Shown piece after piece: positions 1 through 6,570 of a stretch of 11,879 bases of DNA. Position 1 is the first letter of the stretch, and each line of letters starts with the position of its first letter. Source of the DNA: JBGTBQ01 sp041749275 (GTDB lineage: Bacteria; Acidobacteriota; Blastocatellia; Pyrinomonadales; Pyrinomonadaceae); the NCBI GenBank assembly GCA_041749275.1, contig JBGTBQ010000320.1, positions 1 to 11,879 on the forward strand, read 5' to 3'. The notes below the pieces were generated by a model, which searched no databases, was not told the DNA's origin, and saw only the letters and a program-made list of their open reading frames with translations. Position numbers and translations under genes: made by a program.

Positions 1-760
1 CGGCGCGTTGCAGGAACCAGACCGGCGCGTTAAAGAGAAAATCGGCGTCCGCGGCGTCGCCGAAAAACGGTGCGATGCTTTTCAGCATCCACGTTTTAAT
101 CTCGACGGCTTTCTGGTTGCCGCCCTCAATCGTGGCGATGACGTTGCTCTGCGAGAGCAGGTAGTCGGCCAGCGCTTCGGGCGAGAAGCGAATCGTGTTC
201 GCGTGCGACTCGTGCGCGAGCAGGCGAAAGCCTTCGCGTTCCGTCTCCTTTTCGTCGAACGAAGCCCACGCGCGCAGCGGGGCCGGATACTGCTTTTTGT
301 ACGACTCGCGGAACCACGTCCCGAACTCTGCGCTCCCTTCCATCTCGCCGGAGAGATAGTTGTCATAGACGACGACGAAGCCGCCCGCGCGTAAGACACG
401 GCGCGCCTCGGCGAAGAACGCCGCGCGGTCGAGCCAGTGGCAGACCTGACTCAAGGTCATCAACTCAAAGACGCCCGCCGCGAAGGGTAGGCGCTCTGCT
501 CTGGCGAAGAGATAGCTGATGCCGGCGACGCGCGGCGCGTGCGCGAGCATCGGCGGCGAGGCGTCCACGCCGATGACGCGCGCGGCAATCTCGCGCAGGG
601 CGACGGACGAGAGTCCCGTGCCGCAGCCTACGTCGAGCGCACGCGCGAGCGGTTCGGCGAGCGAGAGAAATTCCCGGACGCGTTTGATGACGAGAGGGTG
701 GAAGAAAGGGCGTCCCTTCGCGTAACGCGCGGCTGCCGTCGGTGGGCGGAAAAAGTTCAT
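1..760 (-). CDS. Class I SAM-dependent methyltransferase (C-terminus cut by window edge)
   Basis: Reading leftward from the ATG at 760-758 gives 253 uninterrupted residues that run off the window, so the C-terminus is missing. Motif I of the Rossmann-fold methyltransferases is DVGCGTG at residues 43-49. An acidic residue ending strand 2 follows in GVDASPPML (D66, expected to contact the ribose of SAM), then a CHWLDRAAFF / ARRVLRAGG block around 113-133 typical of the Methyltransf_11 group. The N-terminus (RYAKGRPFFHPLV) is the usual substrate-side lead-in of small-molecule methyltransferases of this kind. No signal peptide or membrane segment is visible, so it is probably cytosolic. The substrate cannot be inferred. 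A GTG lies directly before the ATG and there is no clear Shine-Dalgarno, so the exact start is uncertain by one codon. It lies 124 bp downstream of the VOC gene on the same strand and may share its transcript. Confidence 0.9.
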   Translation of the reverse strand, partial: MNFFRPPTAAARYAKGRPFFHPLVIKRVREFLSLAEPLARALDVGCGTGLSSVALREIAARVIGVDASPPMLAHAPRVAGISYLFARAERLPFAAGVFELMTLSQVCHWLDRAAFFAEARRVLRAGGFVVVYDNYLSGEMEGSAEFGTWFRESYKKQYPAPLRAWASFDEKETEREGFRLLAHESHANTIRFSPEALADYLLSQSNVIATIEGGNQKAVEIKTWMLKSIAPFFGDAADADFLFNAPVWFLQRA

Positions 761-843
761 CACGGTGACAGGGCTATCGAGTTTCACTTACGTAGCGTCG
801 CACGCGCGCGGCACTCGGTTGCGTCGAGCAGCGTCAAGCCTTC

Positions 844-870
844 AGGCCGCCGCTCACTTTTCGGCGGCTT
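844..870 (-). other. Hairpin in the gap between VOC gene and methyltransferase
   Basis: A perfect 7-bp GC stem (GCCGCCG at 846-852, CGGCGGC at 862-868) closes a 9-base loop, extendable by one wobble and one A-T pair. It starts 15 bases past the VOC stop codon. No T-run follows on the minus strand, so it is at best a weak terminator or an mRNA-stability element. Confidence 0.35.
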
Positions 871-884
871 GTCATGCCCGTCGC

Positions 885-1283
885 TTACGGCCACGCAGCG
901 TTTTGCAACACCACGCGATAGCCGTCCGCGTCCTCGAACGTCGCGCCGCGCACGTCCCAGTACGGGTTAAAAGATTTCATCGGCGCGAACCCCCGCACTC
1001 TCATTTCTTCAACCGCCCGCCGCCATGCTCGCGTGTCGGCAAGGTAGAGCACGAGCAAGTTGTCCTGCGTGGGCGCGCGTCCCGCGTTGTGACCTCGCTT
1101 GTGCGTGAACTCAAGATGATACGCCGCTCCATGATGTCCGAGCATCACACCGTCAAAGCCCTCGTGATCTTCGAACGAGCCGAGCACCTCGAAGCCGAGG
1201 CCGTCCACGTAGAAACGGATAATCTCGGACAGGTGGTCGGTCGGGCGCGCGATGCGGAGGTGAGTATCGTGTGGGATGCTCAT
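885..1283 (-). CDS. VOC-family (glyoxalase / dioxygenase fold) protein, YycE-like
   Basis: A 132-residue protein of vicinal-oxygen-chelate size, with two consecutive beta-alpha-beta-beta-beta modules (about residues 7-61 and 76-130). Typical elements are HLRIARPTD at the start, FYVDGLGFEVLGSF, the strand YHLEFTH with a likely metal-ligand Glu at 58, and a C-terminal module ending in FEDADGYRVVLQN. The pattern resembles the Bacillus YycE type, which has no firmly known substrate. Other members of the fold are glyoxalases, ring-cleaving dioxygenases and antibiotic-binding proteins. The ATG at 1283 is preferred because the family starts just before the first strand; an in-frame TTG at 1307 would add eight residues of no family likeness. 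Neither has a strong ribosome-binding site. Probably co-transcribed with the methyltransferase downstream. Confidence 0.88.
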   Translation of the reverse strand: MSIPHDTHLRIARPTDHLSEIIRFYVDGLGFEVLGSFEDHEGFDGVMLGHHGAAYHLEFTHKRGHNAGRAPTQDNLLVLYLADTRAWRRAVEEMRVRGFAPMKSFNPYWDVRGATFEDADGYRVVLQNAAWP

Positions 1284-1310
1284 GGCCGATTCAAAACTTC
1301 GATGCAAGGC

Positions 1311-1460
1311 TCAACGAGGAGCGCGTTTTACGTTTGTGATGACGGCGACCAACTTCAGCGACGGCGGGGGCGCGGGCCGGTCCTGGTCGCCGACGAAGAA
1401 GGTGCGTGCGGAGCCGAGCGCGGCCAGAAAGTATCTCAAAAGTCCACGCTGCTCATCCAT
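1311..1460 (-). CDS. Small hypothetical ORF, 49 residues
   Basis: An ATG-started ORF of 49 residues beginning MDEQRGLLRYFLAALG and ending ITNVKRAPR. I do not recognise it. The N-terminal stretch is amphipathic, helical in appearance and slightly like the start of DinB-type helical bundles, but it is far too short for that family. In its favour are a promoter-like sequence whose predicted start point falls about 5 bases before the ATG (leaderless initiation would be possible) and its position 27 bp before the VOC gene on the same strand. Against it are no Shine-Dalgarno, a short length and a GC-rich background in which spurious ORFs are common. It could be a gene remnant or an upstream leader ORF. 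Confidence 0.28.
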   Translation of the reverse strand: MDEQRGLLRYFLAALGSARTFFVGDQDRPAPPPSLKLVAVITNVKRAPR

Positions 1461-1471
1461 ATTCAATCCGC

Positions 1472-1499
1472 ATAATACGCCGAATCAGCGTGGGAGCAA
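1472..1499 (-). promoter_or_regulatory. Possible sigma-70-type promoter for the small ORF / VOC unit
   Basis: On the minus strand TTGCTC (1499-1494) and TATTAT (1477-1472) are separated by 16 bp. The -10 matches 5 of 6 and the -35 only 3 of 6 consensus positions. Transcription would start near 1465, giving an almost leaderless mRNA for the ATG at 1460. Confidence 0.33.
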
Positions 1500-1632
1500 G
1501 ATTCAATTCGCGGCCTCACGCTTTCGTTCGCGGCCCGCGTCGCGGCGCAAGTGGTTCCATGATGCCGGGAGATGCGCCTTCCGCCCCATCGCTCTCAATT
1601 GAGCCACGACTCTGTATTTTACCCGCTCGTGC

Positions 1633-1662
1633 TTCTCATCGCCCGCGCGGGTGCGCTACACT
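1633..1662 (+). promoter_or_regulatory. Possible promoter of the glutaredoxin-like gene
   Basis: TTCTCA (1633-1638) and TACACT (1657-1662), spaced 18 bp, each match 4 of 6 consensus bases. They lie 35 bp before the start codon in a gap otherwise free of signals apart from a 10-bp palindrome CTCAATTGAG at 1594-1603. From the small ORF to this promoter (1461-1632) I see no gene. Confidence 0.33.
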
Positions 1663-1680
1663 TAAGCGCAAAGCAAAACA

Positions 1681-1687
1681 AGGAGGA
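1681..1687 (+). promoter_or_regulatory. Strong Shine-Dalgarno that fixes a GTG start
   Basis: AGGAGGA is the best ribosome-binding site in the window, 9 bases before GTG at 1697. It settles the start of the small glutaredoxin-like gene against a long upstream open frame that begins near 1406. Confidence 0.8.
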
Positions 1688-1696
1688 GAATCATTC

Positions 1697-1918
1697 GTGG
1701 GACTTGTAATCTACGTCAAGCCGGGGTGCCCCTATTGCCAGCAGGCGCGTGACCATTATCAAGCCGAGGGCGCGGAGTGGACGGAGTATGACGCGCAGAA
1801 CGATCTGGCGCGGCGCAAGGAGATGTTCGCATTTGCGGGCGGCGACCCGACCGTGCCGTGTATCGTGCGGGACGGTAAGTACGTCCAGTCGGGCTTCGGC
1901 AACCCGCCGCGTGGTTGA
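1697..1918 (+). CDS. Small glutaredoxin-like thiol-redox protein (possible C-terminal selenoprotein)
   Basis: A 73-residue thioredoxin-fold protein of minimal glutaredoxin size. The first strand and active site are VIYVKPGCPYCQQ, with the CPYC dithiol at residues 11-14, identical to classical glutaredoxins. DPTVPCIV supplies the TVP loop whose cis-proline faces the active site. It is presumably a cytosolic disulfide or deglutathionylation reductase. The start is the GTG with an excellent Shine-Dalgarno 9 bases upstream. The C-terminus is odd: the frame stops after GFGNPPRG at TGA, then reads ACG GTG AGT and a TAA at 1928-1930. From memory, related 'Uxx-star' glutaredoxin-like proteins end in a Gly-rich tail with Sec or Cys two to three residues before the stop. 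Here the TGA could therefore encode selenocysteine 74, giving a 77-residue product. A hairpin just downstream fits that reading. If the TGA is a plain stop, this is simply a short glutaredoxin. Confidence 0.85.
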   Translation: MGLVIYVKPGCPYCQQARDHYQAEGAEWTEYDAQNDLARRKEMFAFAGGDPTVPCIVRDGKYVQSGFGNPPRG

Positions 1919-1961
1919 ACGGTGAGTTAACCGAGCGCCGTCCGTGTGACGGCCAGACACC
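1919..1961 (+). promoter_or_regulatory. Candidate bacterial SECIS element after the TGA
   Basis: A perfect 6-bp stem GCCGTC (1937-1942) / GACGGC (1948-1953) closes a 5-base loop CGTGT. The loop begins 24 bases past the TGA and has G at its second position, which agrees with the loose bacterial SECIS rule: a small apical loop with an early G, roughly 16-37 bases after UGA. A basal helix GGTG (1921-1924) / CACC (1958-1961) is possible. No T-run follows, so a terminator is less likely. Short GC hairpins are frequent in DNA of this composition, which keeps confidence low. Confidence 0.33.
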
Positions 1962-1986
1962 ATTCAAATTTCTGATGCGCGCTTTT

Positions 1987-2015
1987 TTGATTTGGCGCGG
2001 CGCCGGGACTACAAT
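1987..2015 (+). promoter_or_regulatory. Sigma-70-type promoter of the kinase gene
   Basis: TTGATT (1987-1992) and TACAAT (2010-2015) are separated by exactly 17 bp, matching 4 of 6 and 5 of 6 consensus positions. Transcription would start near 2022, giving an 84-base leader before the kinase ATG at 2106. Confidence 0.55.
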
Positions 2016-2044
2016 GCGGCCCGCGCCAATCTCGCCGCGGTGCG

Positions 2045-2068
2045 GTGCGGCGGCCCGCGAGGCCGCAC
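2045..2068 (+). other. Hairpin in the kinase mRNA leader
   Basis: Perfect 7-bp arms GTGCGGC (2045-2051) and GCCGCAC (2062-2068) with a 10-base loop. It lies between the predicted transcription start and the kinase ATG, which itself has no visible Shine-Dalgarno, so it could affect translation or stability. Confidence 0.4.
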
Positions 2069-2105
2069 GTCATAAATTTGAATTCGCAAATCTAAATATC
2101 CTTTC

Positions 2106-5100
2106 ATGGTCGGCCAGACGCTTCTTAACTATCGCATCACGGAAAAGCTCGGCGCGGGCGGGCAGGGCACCGTCTACAAAGCTGTGGACGAGCGGCTCGG
2201 TCGCACCGTCGTCATCAAAGTCCTCTCGCCGGAGCTGACCGCGCGCGAGGTCAACCTCAAGCGCTTCGAGCGCGAGGCGCAGCTCGCTTCGTCCTTAGAC
2301 CACCCGAACATCTGCACCATCTACGGGCTGCACGAACTGGACGGGCTGCACTTCATCGCCATGCAGTACATCCGCGGGCGAAACGTGCGTGAGGTCGTCG
2401 CCGGACGCCCGCTCTCGCTCGCGAGCGCGCTCTCCATCGCCTATCAAGTCGCCGACGCGCTGACCGCCGCGCACGCGGAGGGCATCATCCACCGCGACAT
2501 CAAGGCCGGCAACGTGATGGTGACGGAGACGGGGTTGGTGAAGGTGCTGGACTTCGGTCTCGCCAAGCTGCTCGACGACGATGGCGCGCGGAAAAAAGGG
2601 CAGGGCGAACAGATACACCTGACGGAGATGGGCGTGCCCTACGGCACCGCGACCTACGCCGCGCCGGAGCAGGCGACGGGGCAGAAGGTTGACCACCGCG
2701 CCGACATCTTCTCGACGGGCGTGCTGCTCTACGAGATGCTCGCGGGCATCTGGCCGTTTCAAGGCAAGTCCAGCATCGAGGTGCGCTACGCCGTCCTGCA
2801 CGACACGCCGCAGCCCATCGCCGAGGTGCGGAAAGACAACCCGCCGCCGCGCCTGCAAGAGGTCATCAACCGCGCGCTGGCAAAGAATCCCGCCGAGCGT
2901 TACCAGCGGATAAGCGAGATGCGCGAGGAAGTGCGCGCGGCGATGAGCGAGGCGGCAGCCGCGTCGGGCAGCGAGACGGCGACGGGACTGCCGGGCGAGT
3001 TGGTGCCGCTCCAGAAGCCGCGCCACGAGGGCGGCCAGCGCGGCGTCGGGCGTTCGTTCCGCCGCTGGTGGCGCAGTCTGACCGGCTCCGAGGCGCAGCC
3101 CACCTCGCTCCCGCCCGGCACGAGACAGACCGCTTCCACCGCTTCGACGGGCGGCTCAACCGCTTCGTCCGCGGCCCCGCCCGCCGGCGACGAGCTTCAC
3201 GACACGCCGCACGCCAGCAAGTTCGAGGAGCAGAAGTCAATCGCCATCCTGCCCTTCCGCAATCTGTCGAACGACCCCGAATCGAGCTTCTACGAATTCT
3301 CGCTGGCCGACGCCGTCATCACCGAACTGGGTCGCCTGCGCTCGCTTGTCGTCCGCCCCTCTTCGCTCATCGTTAAATATCAGGGCCAGCCCGTTGACCC
3401 GCGCGAAGTCGGACGCGAGTTGAAAGTCTCCGCCGTCATGGAGGCGAGTTTCCTGCGCGCGGGCGGACACCTGCGCGTCAATGCCCAACTGGTGGATGTC
3501 TATACCGGCGACATCCTGTGGAGTGACCGCATTGATGCTTCCGCCGAGGACATCATCGCCCTGCAAGACCTGATCGCGCAGCGCATCGCCACGGGTTTGA
3601 ACCTCGAATCATCGGCGGTCGAGAAGGTCGAGGCAAGCGCGCCCGCGACGCGCAACGCCGCCGCCTACGAAGAGTATTTGCGCGCCCGCGACTTCTTCGG
3701 CAAGTTCCTCTTTCGCACGCTCGACGCCGAAGAGTGCGACCACGCCATCGAGCACTTTCAGCGCTCCATCCGACTCGACCCGACTTTCGCGCTCGCGCAC
3801 AGCGGCCTCGGCGCCTGCTTTGCCAACCGTGTGCTCAAAGGTTTGGGCGGCACCGAAGATTACGAGCTGGCGGAGAATGCCTTCCAACGCGCGCTCGAAC
3901 TCGACCGCGACGTGGTCGAAGCGCGCATCCTCATGGTCTTCATCTATCTGTCGCGCGGCGAAAAGCGCAAGGCGCGCGACGAGGTGGCGCATCTGGCGCG
4001 CAAGGCGCCGAACGAGGCCGCCGTCTACTTCGTCAAGGGCGCGCTTCATCGGCTCGACGGCGAGTACGACCGCGCGTTGCGCGCCTTCGCTCGGCTGGCG
4101 AAGCTCGACCCGGCGGCGCGCGTCGTCACGAGCTACAACCGCGCGCGCGTGATGATGTACCAGCAGCGTTTCGACGATGCGCTGCTCGAACTCGAACAGG
4201 GCGCGAAGATTCAGCCCGACCATCCGCTGATTAGAACTTTTCGCGGCGTCGCCTACGGACGCAAGGGCGACGCCGCCGAAGCGACGCGCATCATCGGCGA
4301 AGTGCTCGACGAGCACCCGACGATGGACGGCATCCGGCCCATCCTCGCGCAGTTCCTCGTCAGACAGGGCAAGGTCGCAGAGGCCCGCGCGCAGCTCAAC
4401 GAACGTGTGCGCGACGCGGCCTCCGCCGATCACGACATCGCCTACTGGCTCGCCACCGCCTACGCGCTCCTCGGCGAGCGCGACGAAGCCTTCGAATGGC
4501 TGGAGCGGGCCATCAACCTCGGCAACGAGAACCGCACGTGGTTCGAGGCGGACCCGAACTGGGAGGGCTTGCGCGACAACCCGCGCTTCCGAGCGTTGAT
4601 GCGCCGTATTGAAGCGGAGGCGGATAAGGCCCTCGAGGATTCAATCGCGCAGGATTTGAGCGTTGACCGGACGGACACGGGCGCCCCGGCGCGCACGACC
4701 GCCAGCGCCGCCGCTTACGAAGAATACCTGCGCGGGCGCGACGCGGGCGGGCGCTTCATCTACCACACGCTCGCGCGCGAAGACTCCGACGAATCAATCG
4801 AGCACTTCCAGCGCGCCATCGAACTCGACCCGAACTTCGCGCTCGCGCACTGCGCTTTGGGCGGCGCCTACGCCAACCGCGTCATCAAGGGCTTCGGCGG
4901 CGCGGAAGACTACGAGCGGGCCGAGGGCGCGTTCGAGAAGGCGCTCGCGCTCGACCCGAAATTGTTAGAAGCGCGCCTCCACATGATCTTCATTTATCTG
5001 GCGCGCGGCGAGAAGCAGAAGGCGCGGGCGTGGGTCGAGGTGATGCGGCGCGAGGCTCCGAACGACGTGGGCGTGCAGTTCGTCTCGGCCACGCTCGCGC

Positions 5101-5723
5101 GTCTCGACGGTCGCTATGAGGACGCGCTCGAAGGCTTTAGCCGGATGCTCAAAGTGAACCCGGCGGAAAGAGTCGTCGTCAGCTACAACCGCGCGCGCGT
5201 GTTGATGTATCAGGGCCGCTTTGACGACGCGCTCGCCGAACTCGACCTCGGCGCGCAGATGGAGCCGAACCATCCGCTGATTAAGACCTTCCGCGCCGTC
5301 GTTCTCGCGCGCCGGGGCGACGCCGATGGGGCGATCAAGACCATGCGGGAAGTCCTCTCGCGCCACCCCGCCATGGACGGCGTCCGCCCGCTGCTCGCAC
5401 AAGCTTTAATCAGGAGCGGCGACGCCGATGGCGCCCGCGCCGAGTTGACCGAGCGCGTGCGCGACGCGGCGAGCGCCGATCACGACGTGGCCTACTGGCT
5501 CGCCACGGCCTACGCCATGCTCGGCGAAAGGGATGAGGCTTTCGCGTGGCTGGGGCGCGCCATCACGCTCGGCAACGAGAATCGCACGTGGTTCGAGTCC
5601 GACCCGAACTGGCAGACGCTCCGCGCCGATCCGCGCTTCGGCGAGTTGATGAACCGCCTCGAGGCAGGAAAGTTACAAGGGGCGGAGTCGAAAGGGGAGG
5701 CGGCGGAAGCGGAACAGCAATAA
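2106..5723 (+). CDS. Serine/threonine protein kinase with TolB-like domain and duplicated TPR module
   Basis: A 1205-residue multidomain protein. Residues 9-280 form a complete Hanks-type kinase: glycine loop GAGGQG (16-21), ATP lysine K38, helix-C glutamate E57, catalytic loop HRDIKAGN with D131 and N136, DFG at 149-151, activation segment ending APE at 186-188. All catalytic residues are present, so it should be active. An Ala/Gly/Ser/Thr/Pro-rich linker (about 281-376) contains no convincing membrane helix, unlike PknB-type receptors, so I place it in the cytosol. Residues 377-500 match the TolB-like / FlgO-like N-terminal domain (KSIAILPFRNLS, then VYTGDILWSDRID). Residues 518-1187 are TPRs for protein contacts, arranged as two homologous 320-residue blocks. 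Substrates are unknown. The kinase-TolB-TPR order is common in Acidobacteriota. The phosphatase gene 67 bp downstream is a plausible counterpart. No Shine-Dalgarno precedes the ATG. Confidence 0.93.
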   Translation: MVGQTLLNYRITEKLGAGGQGTVYKAVDERLGRTVVIKVLSPELTAREVNLKRFEREAQLASSLDHPNICTIYGLHELDGLHFIAMQYIRGRNVREVVAGRPLSLASALSIAYQVADALTAAHAEGIIHRDIKAGNVMVTETGLVKVLDFGLAKLLDDDGARKKGQGEQIHLTEMGVPYGTATYAAPEQATGQKVDHRADIFSTGVLLYEMLAGIWPFQGKSSIEVRYAVLHDTPQPIAEVRKDNPPPRLQEVINRALAKNPAERYQRISEMREEVRAAMSEAAAASGSETATGLPGELVPLQKPRHEGGQRGVGRSFRRWWRSLTGSEAQPTSLPPGTRQTASTASTGGSTASSAAPPAGDELHDTPHASKFEEQKSIAILPFRNLSNDPESSFYEFSLADAVITELGRLRSLVVRPSSLIVKYQGQPVDPREVGRELKVSAVMEASFLRAGGHLRVNAQLVDVYTGDILWSDRIDASAEDIIALQDLIAQRIATGLNLESSAVEKVEASAPATRNAAAYEEYLRARDFFGKFLFRTLDAEECDHAIEHFQRSIRLDPTFALAHSGLGACFANRVLKGLGGTEDYELAENAFQRALELDRDVVEARILMVFIYLSRGEKRKARDEVAHLARKAPNEAAVYFVKGALHRLDGEYDRALRAFARLAKLDPAARVVTSYNRARVMMYQQRFDDALLELEQGAKIQPDHPLIRTFRGVAYGRKGDAAEATRIIGEVLDEHPTMDGIRPILAQFLVRQGKVAEARAQLNERVRDAASADHDIAYWLATAYALLGERDEAFEWLERAINLGNENRTWFEADPNWEGLRDNPRFRALMRRIEAEADKALEDSIAQDLSVDRTDTGAPARTTASAAAYEEYLRGRDAGGRFIYHTLAREDSDESIEHFQRAIELDPNFALAHCALGGAYANRVIKGFGGAEDYERAEGAFEKALALDPKLLEARLHMIFIYLARGEKQKARAWVEVMRREAPNDVGVQFVSATLARLDGRYEDALEGFSRMLKVNPAERVVVSYNRARVLMYQGRFDDALAELDLGAQMEPNHPLIKTFRAVVLARRGDADGAIKTMREVLSRHPAMDGVRPLLAQALIRSGDADGARAELTERVRDAASADHDVAYWLATAYAMLGERDEAFAWLGRAITLGNENRTWFESDPNWQTLRADPRFGELMNRLEAGKLQGAESKGEAAEAEQQ
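3657..5666 (+). repeat. Intragenic tandem duplication of the TPR module, period 1050 bp
   Basis: Copy A (3657-4616, residues 518-837) and copy B (4707-5666, residues 868-1187) align at a constant offset of 350 codons with no gap. Shared landmarks are AAAYEEYLR at the start, DPTFALAH / DPNFALAH, VVTSYNRARV / VVVSYNRARV, ERVRDAASADHD and NLGNENRTWFEADPNW / TLGNENRTWFESDPNW near the end. The copies have diverged at many codons. The TolB-like domain was not duplicated, but a trace of its last helix precedes copy B. Confidence 0.95.
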
Positions 5724-5729
5724 GGTGGC

Positions 5730-5779
5730 GCTCAACGCCGGGAGTGTGGGCAAAGATGCCCGCGCTCCCGGCGTTGAGC
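5730..5779. repeat. Near-perfect 50-bp palindrome, REP-like, between kinase and phosphatase
   Basis: The arms 5730-5744 and 5765-5779 pair perfectly over 15 bp. The stem continues with TGT/GCG (two wobbles) and GGGC/GCCC to a 6-base loop AAAGAT at 5752-5757, 22 pairs in all. It starts 7 bases after the kinase stop and ends 11 bases before the phosphatase start. There is no T-run, so it is not a classical terminator, though it could still attenuate or protect mRNA. From memory, its core (GGGCAAAGATGCCC flanked by a GGGAG/CTCCC arm) resembles palindromes scattered between genes in many bacterial genomes. Confidence 0.8.
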
Positions 5780-5790
5780 AGAGAGGTTTG

Positions 5791-6570
5791 ATGAGCACCT
5801 TCGTCATCGGCGATGTGCATGGGAGGCGCGAACAGTTGTGCCGTCTCATCGGGATGTTGCCGCGCGACCCCGCGCGCGACAAACTCGTTCTGCTCGGCGA
5901 TTTGATTGACCGCGGCGACGACGTGCCCGGAGTCGTCCGCGAAGTGCTCGCGCTCACACGCGACCCCGCCGCCGGCCACGTCGTCGTCCTGCGCGGCAAC
6001 CACGAGCAGATGCTCCTCGACTTCATGGACACGGGCGCGCCGCTCTGGCTCCACCCGGCGGTCGGCGGCGACGACACCTTCGAGCAGTACGCCGGCTTCG
6101 CGCTCACGGATCACCTGCGCGCCGACGGCGAGAAGGCGCAGCGCAAGATGAAAGAATCAATCCCCGCCGAGCACGTCGAATTCTTTCGCGCGCTGCCTCT
6201 TTACCACGAAGACGACTACGCCATCTACGTCCACGCCGGACTCGACGGCGAGAAGCATCCACGCGACACGGAAGCGCGCCTCCTGCTCTGGACGCGCGAC
6301 TCGTATTTCTACAAACACTACTATGGCAAGCCCTGCGTCTTCGGCCACACGCCGACGCCGCTGCTGCCGCTGCTGGGCCGCCTCGGTCGCCACGGCATCT
6401 ACGTCGCCCACAGCGCTATCGGCATAGACACCGGCTACAGCGACGCCTCGCCACTGACCTGCCTGCGCCTGCCCGAATTCACTCTCTACCAGACCTACGC
6501 CGACGGTCGCGCCGACAGGCACCAGTTCACCTCCTTCATTCCCGAACACCTCCGCGCCAGACAAGGATGA
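5791..6570 (+). CDS. PPP-family metallophosphatase (likely Ser/Thr protein phosphatase)
   Basis: A 259-residue protein with the full phosphoprotein-phosphatase signature in order: GDVHGR (D8, H10), GDLIDRGD (D37, D40, R41), RGNHE (N70, H71), HAGL (H148) and FGHTP (H186). These are the two-metal ligands and the catalytic His of the PPP fold, which acts on phosphoserine/phosphothreonine or, in the ApaH branch, on diadenosine tetraphosphate. The length and the order of motifs suit bacterial PrpE / lambda-phosphatase-like enzymes. The ATG at 5791 is chosen because the first strand STFVIGDVHG follows at once and GAGAGG stands 4 bases upstream. An upstream in-frame GTG at 5725 would lie inside the palindrome. 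No signal peptide is visible. Its position just behind the Ser/Thr kinase suggests it may reverse that kinase's action, but the palindrome between them may separate their expression. Confidence 0.9.
   Translation: MSTFVIGDVHGRREQLCRLIGMLPRDPARDKLVLLGDLIDRGDDVPGVVREVLALTRDPAAGHVVVLRGNHEQMLLDFMDTGAPLWLHPAVGGDDTFEQYAGFALTDHLRADGEKAQRKMKESIPAEHVEFFRALPLYHEDDYAIYVHAGLDGEKHPRDTEARLLLWTRDSYFYKHYYGKPCVFGHTPTPLLPLLGRLGRHGIYVAHSAIGIDTGYSDASPLTCLRLPEFTLYQTYADGRADRHQFTSFIPEHLRARQG

Larger units (their letters stand above)
1962..2083 (+). repeat. Long inverted repeat bracketing the kinase promoter
   Basis: Left arm 1962-1980 and right arm 2065-2083 are reverse complements at 16 of 19 positions, including a perfect 10-bp core ATTCAAATTT / AAATTTGAAT. 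They enclose about 84 bp of GC-rich DNA that holds the promoter. A second perfect pair, TTGGCGCGG (1992-2000) and CCGCGCCAA (2021-2029), straddles the -10 element. The arrangement could be operator half-sites or a cruciform or RNA structure. Confidence 0.5.

Noticed and set aside
1284..1307. TTG start for the VOC protein at 1307
   Set aside because: The eight added residues do not fit the family start, and TTG is a weak start without a ribosome-binding site; the ATG at 1283 precedes the first VOC strand directly.
1915..2238. 107-codon plus-strand frame overlapping the kinase start
   Set aside because: It begins at a TTG inside the glutaredoxin gene end, crosses the promoter region and overlaps the kinase glycine-loop region in another frame.
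5725..5790. GTG start at 5725 for the phosphatase
   Set aside because: It would put 22 extra residues, encoded by the palindrome, before a family-typical N-terminus. The ATG at 5791 has its own GAGAGG site.
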